A DNA stretch of 64,000 bases from Neisseria subflava (GCF_005221305.1 NZ_CP039887.1:1116001-1180000); one strand, 5' to 3'. Positions 26,061 through 35,030 are shown, numbered from the stretch's first letter. A program made the numbers and translations. Notes: a model not told the origin generated them from the sequence alone.

Positions 26061-27201
26061 CACATCAGCGTGGAAAAATTTCAAATCCACCATTGCCGCC
26101 CCGATTGACCCTTGGCTGTTTTTTGCCATGCTCGCCATCTACATCATGAGCCTGTTCCTGCTCTATTCTGCAGATGGGCAAGAGTTCGGCCAATTGGAAA
26201 ACAAAACCATCCATACCGTTTTGGGCTTTGCCCTATTATGGATTATCGCCGTATTCAAGCCGCAAACGGCTGCCAAAGTTGCCCTGCCGGTTTACATTGT
26301 CGGCGTATTACTATTGATTGGTGTCGAAGTCGCCGGCGTTACCGTCAACGGCTCGACCCGTTGGCTGAGTCTCGGCTTTACCCGTATCCAACCTTCCGAA
26401 ATCATGAAAATCGGTATTCCCATGACCGTCGCGTGGTATTTTCAACGCTATGAAGGCCGTCTGAAATGGATACATTATATTATCGCCCTCGTGCTGATTC
26501 TTGTTCCTGTCGCCCTGATTTTGAAACAGCCGGACCTCGGTACGGCCGCGCTGATTATGGCTTCGGGTATTTTTGTCATCTTCTTTGCCGGATTACCTTG
26601 GAAAGCCATTTTTTCCGCTATTATTGCCTTTGTAGCCGCCTTGCCACTCTTGTGGAATTACGGCATGCACGACTATCAAAAAACCCGCGTCCTCACCCTG
26701 CTCGACCCAACCAAAGATCCGTTAGGTGCAGGCTACCACATCATCCAATCCATGATTGCCATCGGCTCGGGCGGCGTATGGGGTAAAGGCTGGCTCAACG
26801 GTACGCAAACCCATTTGGACTATATTCCCGAATCAACGACTGACTTTATTTTCGCAGTATTCGGCGAAGAGTTCGGCCTGATTGGCAATATCCTTTTACT
26901 GCTGATTTACCTTATCATTCTGGCACGCGGATTGTGGATTGCCGCTCAAGCGCAATCCCTTTACAGTCGTAGTTTGGCAGGCGCATTGACCATGACTTTT
27001 TTCTGCTATGCCTTTGTAAACATGGGCATGGTCAGCGGTATTTTGCCCGTCGTAGGTGTCCCTCTCCCCTTGGTCAGCTACGGCGGCACGGCTACGCTTT
27101 CCATCATGGTGGTGCTCGCCCTGCTGATGGGTATTGCAAACGAACACAAAAACCGCCGCCGTAATGCGGATAACGATGACCTAACTGAAAGCGAGGAATA
27201 A
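26053..27201 (+). CDS. rodA: Rod-type peptidoglycan glycosyltransferase RodA
   Basis: A SEDS-family polymerase of 382 residues with about ten membrane segments that polymerises lipid II during elongation, paired with PBP2. Visible SEDS features are GSTRWLSLGFTRIQPSEIMKI, LKQPDLGTAALIM, GMHDYQKTRVLTLLDPTKDPLGAGYHIIQS, PESTTDFIFAVFGEEFG and LPLVSYGGTATLS. The ATG lies inside the end of mrdA (8-base overlap), indicating translational coupling. Confidence 0.97.
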   Translation: MNNTSAWKNFKSTIAAPIDPWLFFAMLAIYIMSLFLLYSADGQEFGQLENKTIHTVLGFALLWIIAVFKPQTAAKVALPVYIVGVLLLIGVEVAGVTVNGSTRWLSLGFTRIQPSEIMKIGIPMTVAWYFQRYEGRLKWIHYIIALVLILVPVALILKQPDLGTAALIMASGIFVIFFAGLPWKAIFSAIIAFVAALPLLWNYGMHDYQKTRVLTLLDPTKDPLGAGYHIIQSMIAIGSGGVWGKGWLNGTQTHLDYIPESTTDFIFAVFGEEFGLIGNILLLLIYLIILARGLWIAAQAQSLYSRSLAGALTMTFFCYAFVNMGMVSGILPVVGVPLPLVSYGGTATLSIMVVLALLMGIANEHKNRRRNADNDDLTESEE

Positions 27202-27202
27202 T

Positions 27203-27862
27203 ATGGAACTGGGTGTAGAAATCGGCAAGCTGCTTGTGGCATTTCTCGTGCTGATTAATCCTTTCAGCGCGCTCTCGATTTATCTTGATCTGACACAAAA
27301 CCACAGCACCAAAGAAAAGCGCAGAATCGCGCGTACTGCCGCATTGGCTGTCTTCATCGTAATCATCGTCTTTGCACTGAGCGGCGGTATCTTGTTGAAA
27401 GTACTCGGCATCAGCGTCGGCTCTTTCCAAGTCGGCGGCGGGATTCTGGTTTTGCTGATTGCCATCTCCTTAATGAACGGCAACGACAACTCGGCCAAAC
27501 CCAAAATTGATCCCCATTCAGAAGAACATCAAAGTGCGCAACAAGTCCGCCGCAATGAAAAAGCCATTGCCGTCGTACCCATTGCCATTCCGATTACCAT
27601 CGGCCCCGGCGGTATCTCCACTGTCATCATTTATTCCTCTGCCGCCAAAAATTACAGCGATATTGCCCTAATTATCATCTCCGGCTTCTTGGTCAGCCTG
27701 ATTTGCTATTTCATTTTGGTCGTGGCCGGACGCATCAGCAAACGCTTGGGCACTACCGGCCTGACCATCCTCAACCGCATCATGGGCATGATGCTAGCCG
27801 CCATTTCCGTAGAGATTATTGTTGCCGGCTTAAAATCCATTTTTCCCCAACTAGTCGCTTGA
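27203..27862 (+). CDS. MarC family (UPF0056) inner-membrane protein
   Basis: A 219-residue membrane protein with six predicted hydrophobic segments. The family signature is visible in LVLINPFSALSIYLDLT, GGILVLLIAISLMNG, VPIAIPITIGPGGISTVI and the C-terminal ILNRIMGMMLAAISVEIIVAGLK. MarC was first linked to multiple antibiotic resistance but this has not held up, and its transport role is unknown. It starts two bases after the rodA stop, so it is likely the last gene of the elongasome transcript; whether this has functional meaning is open. Confidence 0.9.
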   Translation: MELGVEIGKLLVAFLVLINPFSALSIYLDLTQNHSTKEKRRIARTAALAVFIVIIVFALSGGILLKVLGISVGSFQVGGGILVLLIAISLMNGNDNSAKPKIDPHSEEHQSAQQVRRNEKAIAVVPIAIPITIGPGGISTVIIYSSAAKNYSDIALIIISGFLVSLICYFILVVAGRISKRLGTTGLTILNRIMGMMLAAISVEIIVAGLKSIFPQLVA

Positions 27863-27882
27863 AGTACAATCATCACAATAAA

Positions 27883-27911
27883 AGGCCGTCTGAAACATTT
27901 TCAGACGGCCT
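27883..27911 (+). terminator. Terminator after the marC-like gene
   Basis: 13-bp arms of inverted uptake sequence with a 3-base loop, 20 bases past the stop codon. Confidence 0.8.
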
Positions 27912-27941
27912 CATAAAAACATAAAAACAAAGGAGCCAACC

Positions 27942-29285
27942 ATGTTTCACAGCACCCATGTCTTCACCAGAGAAACCATTTACCGCCGACCGGCGCAAAG
28001 CTATACCGAGTTCACCGACGAATTAAACCGCCTCCAAACCCTTCAGCAAACCTTCGCCCAATCAAGCATTATCGAGCGCACCATCCTCTTACAGCAATTT
28101 GCCGACATCCTCACCCGAAACCAAGAACGCCTTGCCGAAATGGTTTGCGAAGAAGTCGGACGCTGCCTGCACGAATGTCGTGCCGAAATCAGCAAATCCA
28201 TCGAGCTTATCCGCTACTACGCCCGCCTTGCCCCCGAACTGCTTGCCCATAAAACCATCGCCACCCAAGCCAGCCTCAGCCAGGTCCGCTTCGAGCCTTT
28301 GGGCGTTGTTTTGGCGGTCATGCCGTGGAACTACCCTGTTTGGCAGATTTTACGATTTGCCATCCCTGCCCTCTGTGCCGGCAATGCCTGCGCGGTCAAA
28401 CCTGCGCCCAGTGTCGCCCGCGTCAGCGAAACCCTATTCAGCCTTGTCCCCGAAGGTTTGCCGCTTATCGGCGCATGGTTGAGCCATGAAGACACGCTTA
28501 AAGCCATTGAAGATACCGATGCCATGGCATTTACCGGTTCGACCCATACCGGCCGCCTGCTGGCCGCCCATGCAGGCAAACATCTGAAAAAAACCGTCCT
28601 TGAACTGGGCGGCAGCAATCCGTTTATCATTCTGCCCGATGCCGACCTGCAACGCGCAGCCATCGATGCCTGCTATTCGCGCTTCCGCGATGCCGGACAA
28701 TCCTGCAATGCCGCCAAACGCATCGTTGTTACCCAGAATATTGCCGAACAATTTATCCCGCTCTTCCTTGCCGAGTGCGCCAAACTGCAAACCGGCAATC
28801 CCAAAAACCCGAACACTACCCTTGCCCCGCTTCACCGCCAAGACCTGCGTCAAACCGTACACGAGCAGGTTCAAGATGCGGTTGCACATGGCGCGCAATG
28901 CTTGAGCGGCGGCTATATCCCTGAGGGAGAAAGCTGGTTTTACCCTGCCACGGTATTGGATCAAGTCAACCCAAACTGCCGCGTTTGGCACGAAGAAGTC
29001 TTCGGCCCGGTTGCCATGATTTTACGTGCCGACAATCCGGATCATGCCGTCGCACTTGCCAACGACACACCTTTCGGCCTTGGCGCCTGCATCTACACAG
29101 CAGACACGGCAAACGCATGGCAATACGCCGAAAGAATCCAAGCAGGCTCTGTCTTTATCAACCGCCACACCAGCAGCGACCTGCGCCTCCCCTTTGGCGG
29201 CGTCAAAGCTTCCGGCTATGGACGCGAGCTATCAGAATTCGGGCTGTACGAGTTCGTCAACGTCAAAACCTATTGGCAAAAATAA
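27942..29285 (+). CDS. NAD(P)-dependent aldehyde dehydrogenase (succinate-semialdehyde dehydrogenase type)
   Basis: A 447-residue aldehyde dehydrogenase. Family features are the cofactor-binding MPWNYPVWQ, FTGSTHTGR, the catalytic glutamate in LELGGSNPFI, the nucleophilic cysteine in DAGQSCNAAKR, and EEVFGPVA, LPFGGVKASGYGRE near the end. The short N-terminus and GRELSEFGLYEFVNVKT tail resemble short succinate-semialdehyde dehydrogenases of the Sad/GabD group, so oxidation of succinate semialdehyde or a similar short aldehyde is likely but not certain. AAAGGAG precedes the ATG. It stands as a single transcription unit between two uptake-sequence terminators. Confidence 0.88.
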   Translation: MFHSTHVFTRETIYRRPAQSYTEFTDELNRLQTLQQTFAQSSIIERTILLQQFADILTRNQERLAEMVCEEVGRCLHECRAEISKSIELIRYYARLAPELLAHKTIATQASLSQVRFEPLGVVLAVMPWNYPVWQILRFAIPALCAGNACAVKPAPSVARVSETLFSLVPEGLPLIGAWLSHEDTLKAIEDTDAMAFTGSTHTGRLLAAHAGKHLKKTVLELGGSNPFIILPDADLQRAAIDACYSRFRDAGQSCNAAKRIVVTQNIAEQFIPLFLAECAKLQTGNPKNPNTTLAPLHRQDLRQTVHEQVQDAVAHGAQCLSGGYIPEGESWFYPATVLDQVNPNCRVWHEEVFGPVAMILRADNPDHAVALANDTPFGLGACIYTADTANAWQYAERIQAGSVFINRHTSSDLRLPFGGVKASGYGRELSEFGLYEFVNVKTYWQK

Positions 29286-29300
29286 ACCGTTTTATTAACT

Positions 29301-29334
29301 CAGGCCGTCTGAAAACTCGATTTCAGACGGCCTG
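29301..29334 (+). terminator. Terminator after the aldehyde dehydrogenase gene
   Basis: 14-bp arms around a 6-base loop, containing a perfect inverted pair of AGGCCGTCTGAA. Confidence 0.75.
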
Positions 29335-29525
29335 ACGTTGTTTAAAAAAGCTGAAAAAATATTGTATTCAATCCCGTACAAACCCTTCAAAGTCAAAGCC
29401 GCTCAAAAATAAGAAATCTATCTTAGAAAACAATCCATATTCCCACGTCGATTTTGAATCAGCAGATTATCGTATTCTTCATTCCGATTACTGCATTAAG
29501 CCGTTTCTAAAATATTCAATAAACA
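29335..29525. other. Gene-free spacer
   Basis: About 190 bp of AT-rich DNA between two terminators and two convergent genes. I see no gene, RNA or repeat in it. Confidence 0.5.
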
Positions 29526-29563
29526 AAAAGGCCGTCTGAAATACAACTTTCAGACGGCCTTTT
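29526..29563. terminator. Terminator after the malic enzyme gene
   Basis: 16-bp perfect arms around a 6-base loop with A-run and T-run on either side, so it can serve both the minus-strand malic enzyme gene and plus-strand read-through. Confidence 0.9.
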
Positions 29564-29585
29564 CAATCAAGCACTACTTACTGAA

Positions 29586-30866
29586 TTACAGTTTCCATTC
29601 AGCCAATTTAGCAGCGTACGCATCCAAGTCGGCGATTGGACGGGTAGCCACGCCGCTTTCCATAGCTGCTTTAGCAGTAGCAGAAGCAACGCGAGGCAAC
29701 AGGCGGGAGTCGAATGGGGTAGGAATCAGGTATTCCGCGCCGAATTCAAATTTCTTACCGTAAGCGGCAACCACTTCTTCAGTTACCTCTTCCATTGCCA
29801 AGTCAGCCAAAGCGTATACGCAAGCGCGTTTCATTTCTTCATTGATGGTGGTCGCGCCGACATCCAATGCGCCACGGAAGATGAATGGGAAGCACAATAC
29901 GTTGTTTACTTGGTTCGGGAAGTCTGAGCGGCCGGTACCGATCACCACATCCGGACGGGTTTCTTTTGCCAAAGGAGGCAAAATTTCCGGATTTGGGTTT
30001 GCCATAGCGAACACGATTGGTTTTTCGTTCATGGTGTTCAGCATTTCAGGAGTCAGCAGGTTTGCACCGGACAGACCCAAGAAGATATCTTTACCTTTAA
30101 CGGCATCAGCCAATACGCGTTGGCCGTTGTCTTCGATGGCGTAGAACTGTTTGGACTCGTCCATACGGTCTTTGTCTTCGCGGGTTTTATAAATCACGCC
30201 TTTGGAGTCGCAGACGGTTACGTTTTCACGTTTCAGACCCAAATCCAGCAATTGGTTCAAGCAAGCAATCGCTGCGGCACCTGCACCGGAGCACACCAAA
30301 GTCGCTTCTTCAATTTTGCGGCCGGTATAACGCAAAGCGTTCAATACAGCGGCAGCAGTAATGATGGCGGTACCGTGTTGGTCGTCGTGGAATACAGGGA
30401 TTTTGCAACGTTTGCGCAATTCGCGTTCGATATAGAAGCACTCAGGCGCTTTGATATCTTCGAGGTTGATGCCGCCGAAAGTCGGTTCCAAAGAAGCGAT
30501 GATGTCTACCAATTTTTGTGGGTCTTTTTCATCGATTTCGATATCGAATACGTCAACGCCGGCGAATTTTTTGAACAATACACCTTTGCCTTCCATTACA
30601 GGTTTACCGGCCAACGCACCGATGTTGCCCAAACCCAACACTGCGGTACCGTTGGAAATCACGGCAACCAAGTTGCCTTTGGCAGTGTATTTGTAGGCAG
30701 TTTGAGGATCGTCATGGATTTCCATACAAGGAGCGGCTACGCCCGGAGAGTACGCCAACGCCAAGTCTTTAGAAGTGGCCAAAGATTTGGTTGGGGTAAC
30801 GGAGATTTTGCCCGGCACGGGGAATTCGTGGAACTGCAGGGCGGCTTCTTTTAATGAATTTTCCAT
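29586..30866 (-). CDS. maeB: NADP-type malic enzyme (oxaloacetate-decarboxylating malate dehydrogenase)
   Basis: A 426-residue malic enzyme that converts malate to pyruvate and CO2 with reduction of NAD(P). The N-terminal SPGVAAPCMEI, the catalytic region GINLEDIKAPECFYIE, the metal site in VFHDDQHGTAII, and the Rossmann motif GAGAAAIACLNQL are all typical. It is the short form: the C-terminal phosphotransacetylase-like domain of E. coli MaeB (about 330 residues) is absent, as in many bacterial malic enzymes. Cofactor preference is not provable from the sequence. It is monocistronic and ends at a strong terminator. Confidence 0.93.
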   Translation of the reverse strand: MENSLKEAALQFHEFPVPGKISVTPTKSLATSKDLALAYSPGVAAPCMEIHDDPQTAYKYTAKGNLVAVISNGTAVLGLGNIGALAGKPVMEGKGVLFKKFAGVDVFDIEIDEKDPQKLVDIIASLEPTFGGINLEDIKAPECFYIERELRKRCKIPVFHDDQHGTAIITAAAVLNALRYTGRKIEEATLVCSGAGAAAIACLNQLLDLGLKRENVTVCDSKGVIYKTREDKDRMDESKQFYAIEDNGQRVLADAVKGKDIFLGLSGANLLTPEMLNTMNEKPIVFAMANPNPEILPPLAKETRPDVVIGTGRSDFPNQVNNVLCFPFIFRGALDVGATTINEEMKRACVYALADLAMEEVTEEVVAAYGKKFEFGAEYLIPTPFDSRLLPRVASATAKAAMESGVATRPIADLDAYAAKLAEWKL

Positions 30867-31129
30867 TTATCGATCCTGTTTGCGAGAGAGATTTTACAGC
30901 GAACAAGTCTGAAACAGGCTGCTTCAGACGTTTAAAATTTCTAAAGTCGGGTTGTTAACAGACCGGCTTTGTAAGAGGCCGTAATTTTATCATGTTCTTT
31001 TGGTGGCGCATACCGATATTTATTACATTTGTTTTGATGTTTCGTTTTATTTGGTTTTATGTCTAAAAACTTCTGTAATAATATTTCTTCGTTACACTAT
31101 CCTTCTTTCAGACGGCATTTTATTTAAAC

Positions 31130-31756
31130 TTAAACATTCAATTCAAAATGACTGTCTAGCGCGGTTTCAATCTGATTTTTTACCGCGTCCAGACTTTGGC
31201 TGCTGTCGATGACGGCATAGCGTTCCGGCTGTTCGTTAGCACGTTGCAAATACACTTCGCGCACCCGATTGAAAAACTCGGCTTCTTCTTGTTCAAAGCG
31301 GTCTTTCTCACGCGTTTGGTTGATGCGCGCCATTGACACTTCCAAAGGCACATCCAACAGCAAAGTTAAATCTGGGCGGAAATCGCCCTGCACCCAATGC
31401 TCAAGCGTAGCAATATCTTGCAAGGGAACGCCTCGTCCGCCGCCTTGATAGGCAAACGTTGCATCGGTAAAGCGGTCGGAAACGACATGCGTGCCGTTTT
31501 TCAGGGCAGGCAGAATGACCGTTTCTAAGTGTTGCTGTCTGGCTGCAAACATCAGCAGCGTTTCGGTACGCAGACTGACTTGGGTGGCTGGGTTGAGCAG
31601 GATTTCACGCAATGCTTCTCCGGCCGGAGTGCCTCCAGGTTCGCGCGTAAACAACACGGGCAGTTGGTGTTTTTCAAACCATGCTTTCATTACGGCGAGG
31701 TTGGTGGATTTGCCTGCGCCGTCTATGCCGTCAAGGGTAATAAATCTGGGTTTCAT
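31130..31756 (-). CDS. tmk: Thymidylate kinase
   Basis: A 208-residue dTMP kinase for dTTP synthesis. The P-loop GIDGAGKST is near the N-terminus, followed by the DRX-type box TREPGGTPAGE and the LID region DRFTDATFAYQGGGRG. The gene follows mltG on the minus strand, the order (mltG-tmk) found in many bacteria, but an uptake-sequence stem lies between them. No holB follows; the gene ends 23 bases before a single AT-form uptake sequence. Confidence 0.97.
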   Translation of the reverse strand: MKPRFITLDGIDGAGKSTNLAVMKAWFEKHQLPVLFTREPGGTPAGEALREILLNPATQVSLRTETLLMFAARQQHLETVILPALKNGTHVVSDRFTDATFAYQGGGRGVPLQDIATLEHWVQGDFRPDLTLLLDVPLEVSMARINQTREKDRFEQEEAEFFNRVREVYLQRANEQPERYAVIDSSQSLDAVKNQIETALDSHFELNV

Positions 31757-31775
31757 ATGGATATCGTCAATTTAA

Positions 31776-31816
31776 AGGCCGTCTGAAACAGGGATTATAA
31801 ATGTTTCAGACGGCCT
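31776..31816 (-). terminator. Uptake-sequence stem between mltG and tmk
   Basis: 15-bp perfect arms around an 11-base loop, 8 bases after the mltG stop. It may reduce rather than stop transcription into tmk. Confidence 0.7.
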
Positions 31817-31823
31817 ATTCGGT

Positions 31824-32819
31824 TTATTTCTTCAAAATATATTTGCGCACGGCAGCGTTGTGTTCAGAAAGATTATGGCTGAACTCGCTCAAGCCCGTAC
31901 CATCCATTTTTGAGACGAAATACAGATATTTTTCATCAGACGGATGACCCGCCGCTTCAAGCGCGGCTTTGCCGGGAAGTGCAATCGGAGTCGGCGGCAA
32001 ACCACTGCGCGTATAGGTATTGTAAGGCGTATCGCGTTGCAGGTCGGCTTTGCGGATTCTGCCTTTATACGCATCGCCCATACCATAGATAACGGTCGGG
32101 TCGGTTTGCAGGCGCATACCGATATTCAGGCGGTTGACGAATACGGCGGCCACATGGGCGCGGTCGTCCTCGTGCGCGGTCTCTTTTTCAATCAGACTCG
32201 CCATAATCAGCATTTCGTACGGATTTTTATAAGGCAGGCCGCTTTGACGGTCGTCCCATGCTTCTTGCAGGTTTTCCTGCATTTTACGGTAGGCGATTTT
32301 GTAAATTTGAAGATCGCTGCCACCGGCATCAATTTCGTAACTATCCGGGAAAAACTGTCCTTCAGGATTGCTGCTCAAGGCATCGGGCGCTACTTCGGCC
32401 ATCAATTTTTCATCGCTCCAACCACGCGTGTCATGGGCAATGTCGGCAGTGTTGTCGATAATACGGCGCATTTGGGCAAAACGCGCGCCTTCCAAAATTT
32501 GCACGCTGACCGAGTCAGGACGGCCTTTTTTAATGCGTTTTAAAATGTCCCAAGCCGATACTTTGGCAGACAGACGGTAAGAACCGGCATTGAGTTGGTT
32601 GTGTACGCCCATCACATATGCGGCGGCTACCAGCACATAACGGTTATAAACGATGCCGTCTTGAGCCAGTTTTCGGCTGACGGAAGAGATACCTTGGTTT
32701 TTGGTAACGGTAATACGGTATGGTTTGCCGTTGTCCTTCGGAACAAACAACAATGCGGCAAACACAGCGGCAAATGCCGTCAAAAATACGGCCAGCCATT
32801 TCAACAATTTTTTCAGCAT
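31824..32819 (-). CDS. mltG: Endolytic murein transglycosylase MltG
   Basis: A 331-residue inner-membrane lytic transglycosylase (YceG family) that cuts nascent glycan strands and sets their length. The start at 32819 (MLKKLLKWLAVFLTAF) gives one N-terminal membrane anchor; the longer frame adds 23 residues without support. The LysM-like subdomain (about 33-100) precedes the catalytic domain, with the presumed catalytic E211 in ASLIEKETA, RLNIGMRLQTDPTVIYG and the LPPTPIALPG box. It is divergent from ampD, also a peptidoglycan gene. Confidence 0.95.
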   Translation of the reverse strand: MLKKLLKWLAVFLTAFAAVFAALLFVPKDNGKPYRITVTKNQGISSVSRKLAQDGIVYNRYVLVAAAYVMGVHNQLNAGSYRLSAKVSAWDILKRIKKGRPDSVSVQILEGARFAQMRRIIDNTADIAHDTRGWSDEKLMAEVAPDALSSNPEGQFFPDSYEIDAGGSDLQIYKIAYRKMQENLQEAWDDRQSGLPYKNPYEMLIMASLIEKETAHEDDRAHVAAVFVNRLNIGMRLQTDPTVIYGMGDAYKGRIRKADLQRDTPYNTYTRSGLPPTPIALPGKAALEAAGHPSDEKYLYFVSKMDGTGLSEFSHNLSEHNAAVRKYILKK

Positions 32820-32933
32820 GGTAGGATTCTTGGTTTGTGAACGTGTCGGGCGACAGTATAACCGAAATAAGTCCACCACGCCTGCCACCTTCCCTAACTT
32901 ATGCTTTCCTATCCCGAAAGGCCGTCTGAAACC

Positions 32934-33500
32934 ATGAATTCCCCTTCAAAAAACATTTGGCAAAACGGCCGCTGGCTGAATGCACGCCAAACTCATTCGC
33001 CCAATTTCAGCCCACGCGAACCGGATGAAGACATCTCATTGGTTGTCCTCCACAATATTTCCCTTCCTCCTTTTGAGTACAACACGGGGGCAGTGGAAAA
33101 TTTGTTTACCAACCAAATCAACCCCGACGAGCACCCTTTTTTCAGTATCATCCACACCTTGCGCGTCTCCAGCCATTTTTTCATCAGCCGTAAAGGCGAA
33201 ACCGTCCAATTCGTTTCCTGCGACGACATGGCCTATCATGCCGGCGTATCGTCGTTTCAAGGCAGAGAAAAATGCAATGCCTTCTCCATCGGTATCGAAT
33301 TGGAAGGCTGCGATTTCGAGCCTTTTACCGAAGCACAATACACCAGCCTGCAAGCCTTGCTGACCGCTATCTCCGAACATTACCCGATTCAGGTCGTTAC
33401 CGGTCATCAGGACATCGCGCCGGACAGGAAAACCGATCCCGGACATTTCTTCGATTGGCCTCGCCTTCAAAAAGCAGGTCTCCCCGTCCAACGCGGATAA
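32934..33500 (+). CDS. ampD: 1,6-anhydro-N-acetylmuramyl-L-alanine amidase AmpD
   Basis: A cytosolic zinc amidase of 188 residues that removes peptides from anhydromuropeptides during wall recycling. The zinc ligands are H40 (VVLHNISL), H158 (VTGHQDIAP) and D168 (KTDPGHFF). The start at 32934 (MNSPSKNIWQ) is preferred; the only Shine-Dalgarno-like bases, AAAGG, are part of an uptake sequence 12 bases ahead. It is divergent from mltG, whose products feed the same recycling path, and lies ahead of the zipA transcription unit. An in-frame ATG at 32901 has no ribosome binding site. Confidence 0.95.
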   Translation: MNSPSKNIWQNGRWLNARQTHSPNFSPREPDEDISLVVLHNISLPPFEYNTGAVENLFTNQINPDEHPFFSIIHTLRVSSHFFISRKGETVQFVSCDDMAYHAGVSSFQGREKCNAFSIGIELEGCDFEPFTEAQYTSLQALLTAISEHYPIQVVTGHQDIAPDRKTDPGHFFDWPRLQKAGLPVQRG

Positions 33501-33538
33501 CTTTCAGACGGCCTGAACAATGATTGGCAGACATAATG

Positions 33539-33567
33539 CTGTCACAACCGTTTATTTTCGTTATAAT
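33539..33567 (+). promoter_or_regulatory. Promoter of the zipA leader
   Basis: -35 CTGTCA (33539-33544), 17-base spacer, -10 TATAAT (33562-33567). Transcription should start near 33574 and give a leader of about 104 nt before zipA. Confidence 0.65.
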
Positions 33568-33573
33568 TCAGCT

Positions 33574-33661
33574 ATTCATTCGGACAAATAAAGTCCGGCT
33601 CCAGCGAACTTCCCGCGCAGCAAGATTCCGCACCCTGAAAAAGACGGAATGCTGCCTTTTT
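33574..33661 (+). ncRNA. Structured leader or small RNA upstream of zipA
   Basis: Right after a good promoter come a small hairpin (CGGAC/GTCCG, 33581-33597) and a larger stem (33617-33630 paired with 33645-33655: GCAGC-bulge-ATTCCG with CGGAATGCTGC) followed by CTTTTT. This is the layout of an attenuator or of a stand-alone small RNA of about 88 nt ending at an intrinsic terminator. It contains no uptake sequence. I do not recognise it as a known RNA family. zipA starts 17 bases after the T-run, so read-through would be needed to express it from this promoter. Confidence 0.5.
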
Positions 33662-33677
33662 AAAAAGTGATTACTCC

Positions 33678-34946
33678 ATGATTTTCATCGTCTTAGCACT
33701 CGCCGCTCTTTTGGCGGTCATCGGTTACAACATGTACCAGGAAAACCAATACCGCAAACAAGTGCGCGAACAATTCGGCCATTCCGATAAAGATGCGCTT
33801 TTGACCAGCAAAACCAAGCACGTCCGCGACAGTAAAGAAACCGGCGGCCAGGGTTTGTTTATCAAGAAAAACAAAAAAACCGAAGAGGCATTGCGCAACC
33901 TGCAAGAGCAAGATGAAATCTACGCGGCAAAAGCCAAACTGGCCCACCCTACACAGATTAAAACGGATGTCGAGTTGACTGTGGAAGACGACTTTTCCGC
34001 AGAAGAAAAAGTCCAACACACTGTTATCGGCTTAAACAACGAAATTACCGTCAGCCCTGCCGAAGCCGCTTCTGCTCCGGTTGAAACCGCTGCCGAGCCT
34101 GTGGCACAAGTACCATTGATCAGCTTGGACGAATTATCGCAAGTCGAGTTGCCTTGGTTTGATCCGCGCTTCGACTACATGGCCTACATCTCCCTGAAAC
34201 AAGCCCAAGAATTGCACGCCCTGCCGCGCCTTTCCGGCACTCACCGCTTCCAAATCATCGGTTGCACCATGGACGACCATTTCCGCGTTGCCGAGCCGAT
34301 TCCGGGAGTTTACTACCAAGGCTTCGTTATGGGCCTTCAGGCTGTCAGCCGCAACGGTTTGGCCGCGCGTGAAGAGCTGCAACACTTCGACCAACAGGTT
34401 GATGCTTTTGCCCAGCTGATGGACGGCAAAGTTTTGCATACCGACTTGGACGCGTTCACCGAAGTTGCACAAGCTCTCGACCAATTCTGTGCGCGTGTTG
34501 ACCAAACCATCGCCATTCACTTGGTTTCCCATTCCAATATCAGCGGCGTAGAATTGCGTGCCGCCGTGGAAGATACAGGCTTCAAACTGGGCGAAGACGG
34601 CGCTTTCCACTTCGGCGATAACAACAACCCTCAATTGTTCTCCATCCATACTTTGGACAACAAACCGTTTACCAATCTTTTGTTGGACAACCAAGCCTAC
34701 CGCGGTTTCAGCATGCTTTTGGATATTCCGCATGTTCCGGCCGGCGAAAAAACTTTCGACAAATTCATGGACTTGGTAATCAAACTCTCCGGCCAACTCA
34801 GCTTGGACTTAGTTAACGACCAAATGGAAGAAGTTTCCACCCAATGGCTTAAAGACGTACGCAACTACGTTTTGGCCCGTCAGGAAGAAATGCTCAAAGT
34901 CGGCATCAAACCCGGCAGCAAACAAGCCCTTCGCCTGTTCTCTTAA
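33678..34946 (+). CDS. zipA: Cell division protein ZipA
   Basis: A 422-residue division protein that anchors FtsZ filaments to the inner membrane. One N-terminal membrane segment (IFIVLALAALLAVIGYNMY, residues 2-20) with the N-terminus outside is followed by a charged, low-complexity linker (about 25-150) and the C-terminal FtsZ-binding domain (about 290-415). ligA follows on the same strand, the same zipA-ligA order as in E. coli. A structured leader with a possible attenuator stands before it. Sequence conservation of ZipA is low, so the call rests on architecture, length and gene order as well as similarity. Confidence 0.88.
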   Translation: MIFIVLALAALLAVIGYNMYQENQYRKQVREQFGHSDKDALLTSKTKHVRDSKETGGQGLFIKKNKKTEEALRNLQEQDEIYAAKAKLAHPTQIKTDVELTVEDDFSAEEKVQHTVIGLNNEITVSPAEAASAPVETAAEPVAQVPLISLDELSQVELPWFDPRFDYMAYISLKQAQELHALPRLSGTHRFQIIGCTMDDHFRVAEPIPGVYYQGFVMGLQAVSRNGLAAREELQHFDQQVDAFAQLMDGKVLHTDLDAFTEVAQALDQFCARVDQTIAIHLVSHSNISGVELRAAVEDTGFKLGEDGAFHFGDNNNPQLFSIHTLDNKPFTNLLLDNQAYRGFSMLLDIPHVPAGEKTFDKFMDLVIKLSGQLSLDLVNDQMEEVSTQWLKDVRNYVLARQEEMLKVGIKPGSKQALRLFS

Positions 34947-34958
34947 ACTTCCCCAATC

Positions 34959-34993
34959 AAAAGCGGATATGCAATGACGGCATATCCGCTTTT
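34959..34993 (+). terminator. Terminator after zipA
   Basis: 14-bp perfect stem AAAAGCGGATATGC/GCATATCCGCTTTT with a 7-base loop and a T-run. It holds no uptake sequence. Confidence 0.9.
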
Positions 34994-35030
34994 TTTCAGG
35001 TAAAATCCCTTCATCTTCAATATTCATCGA

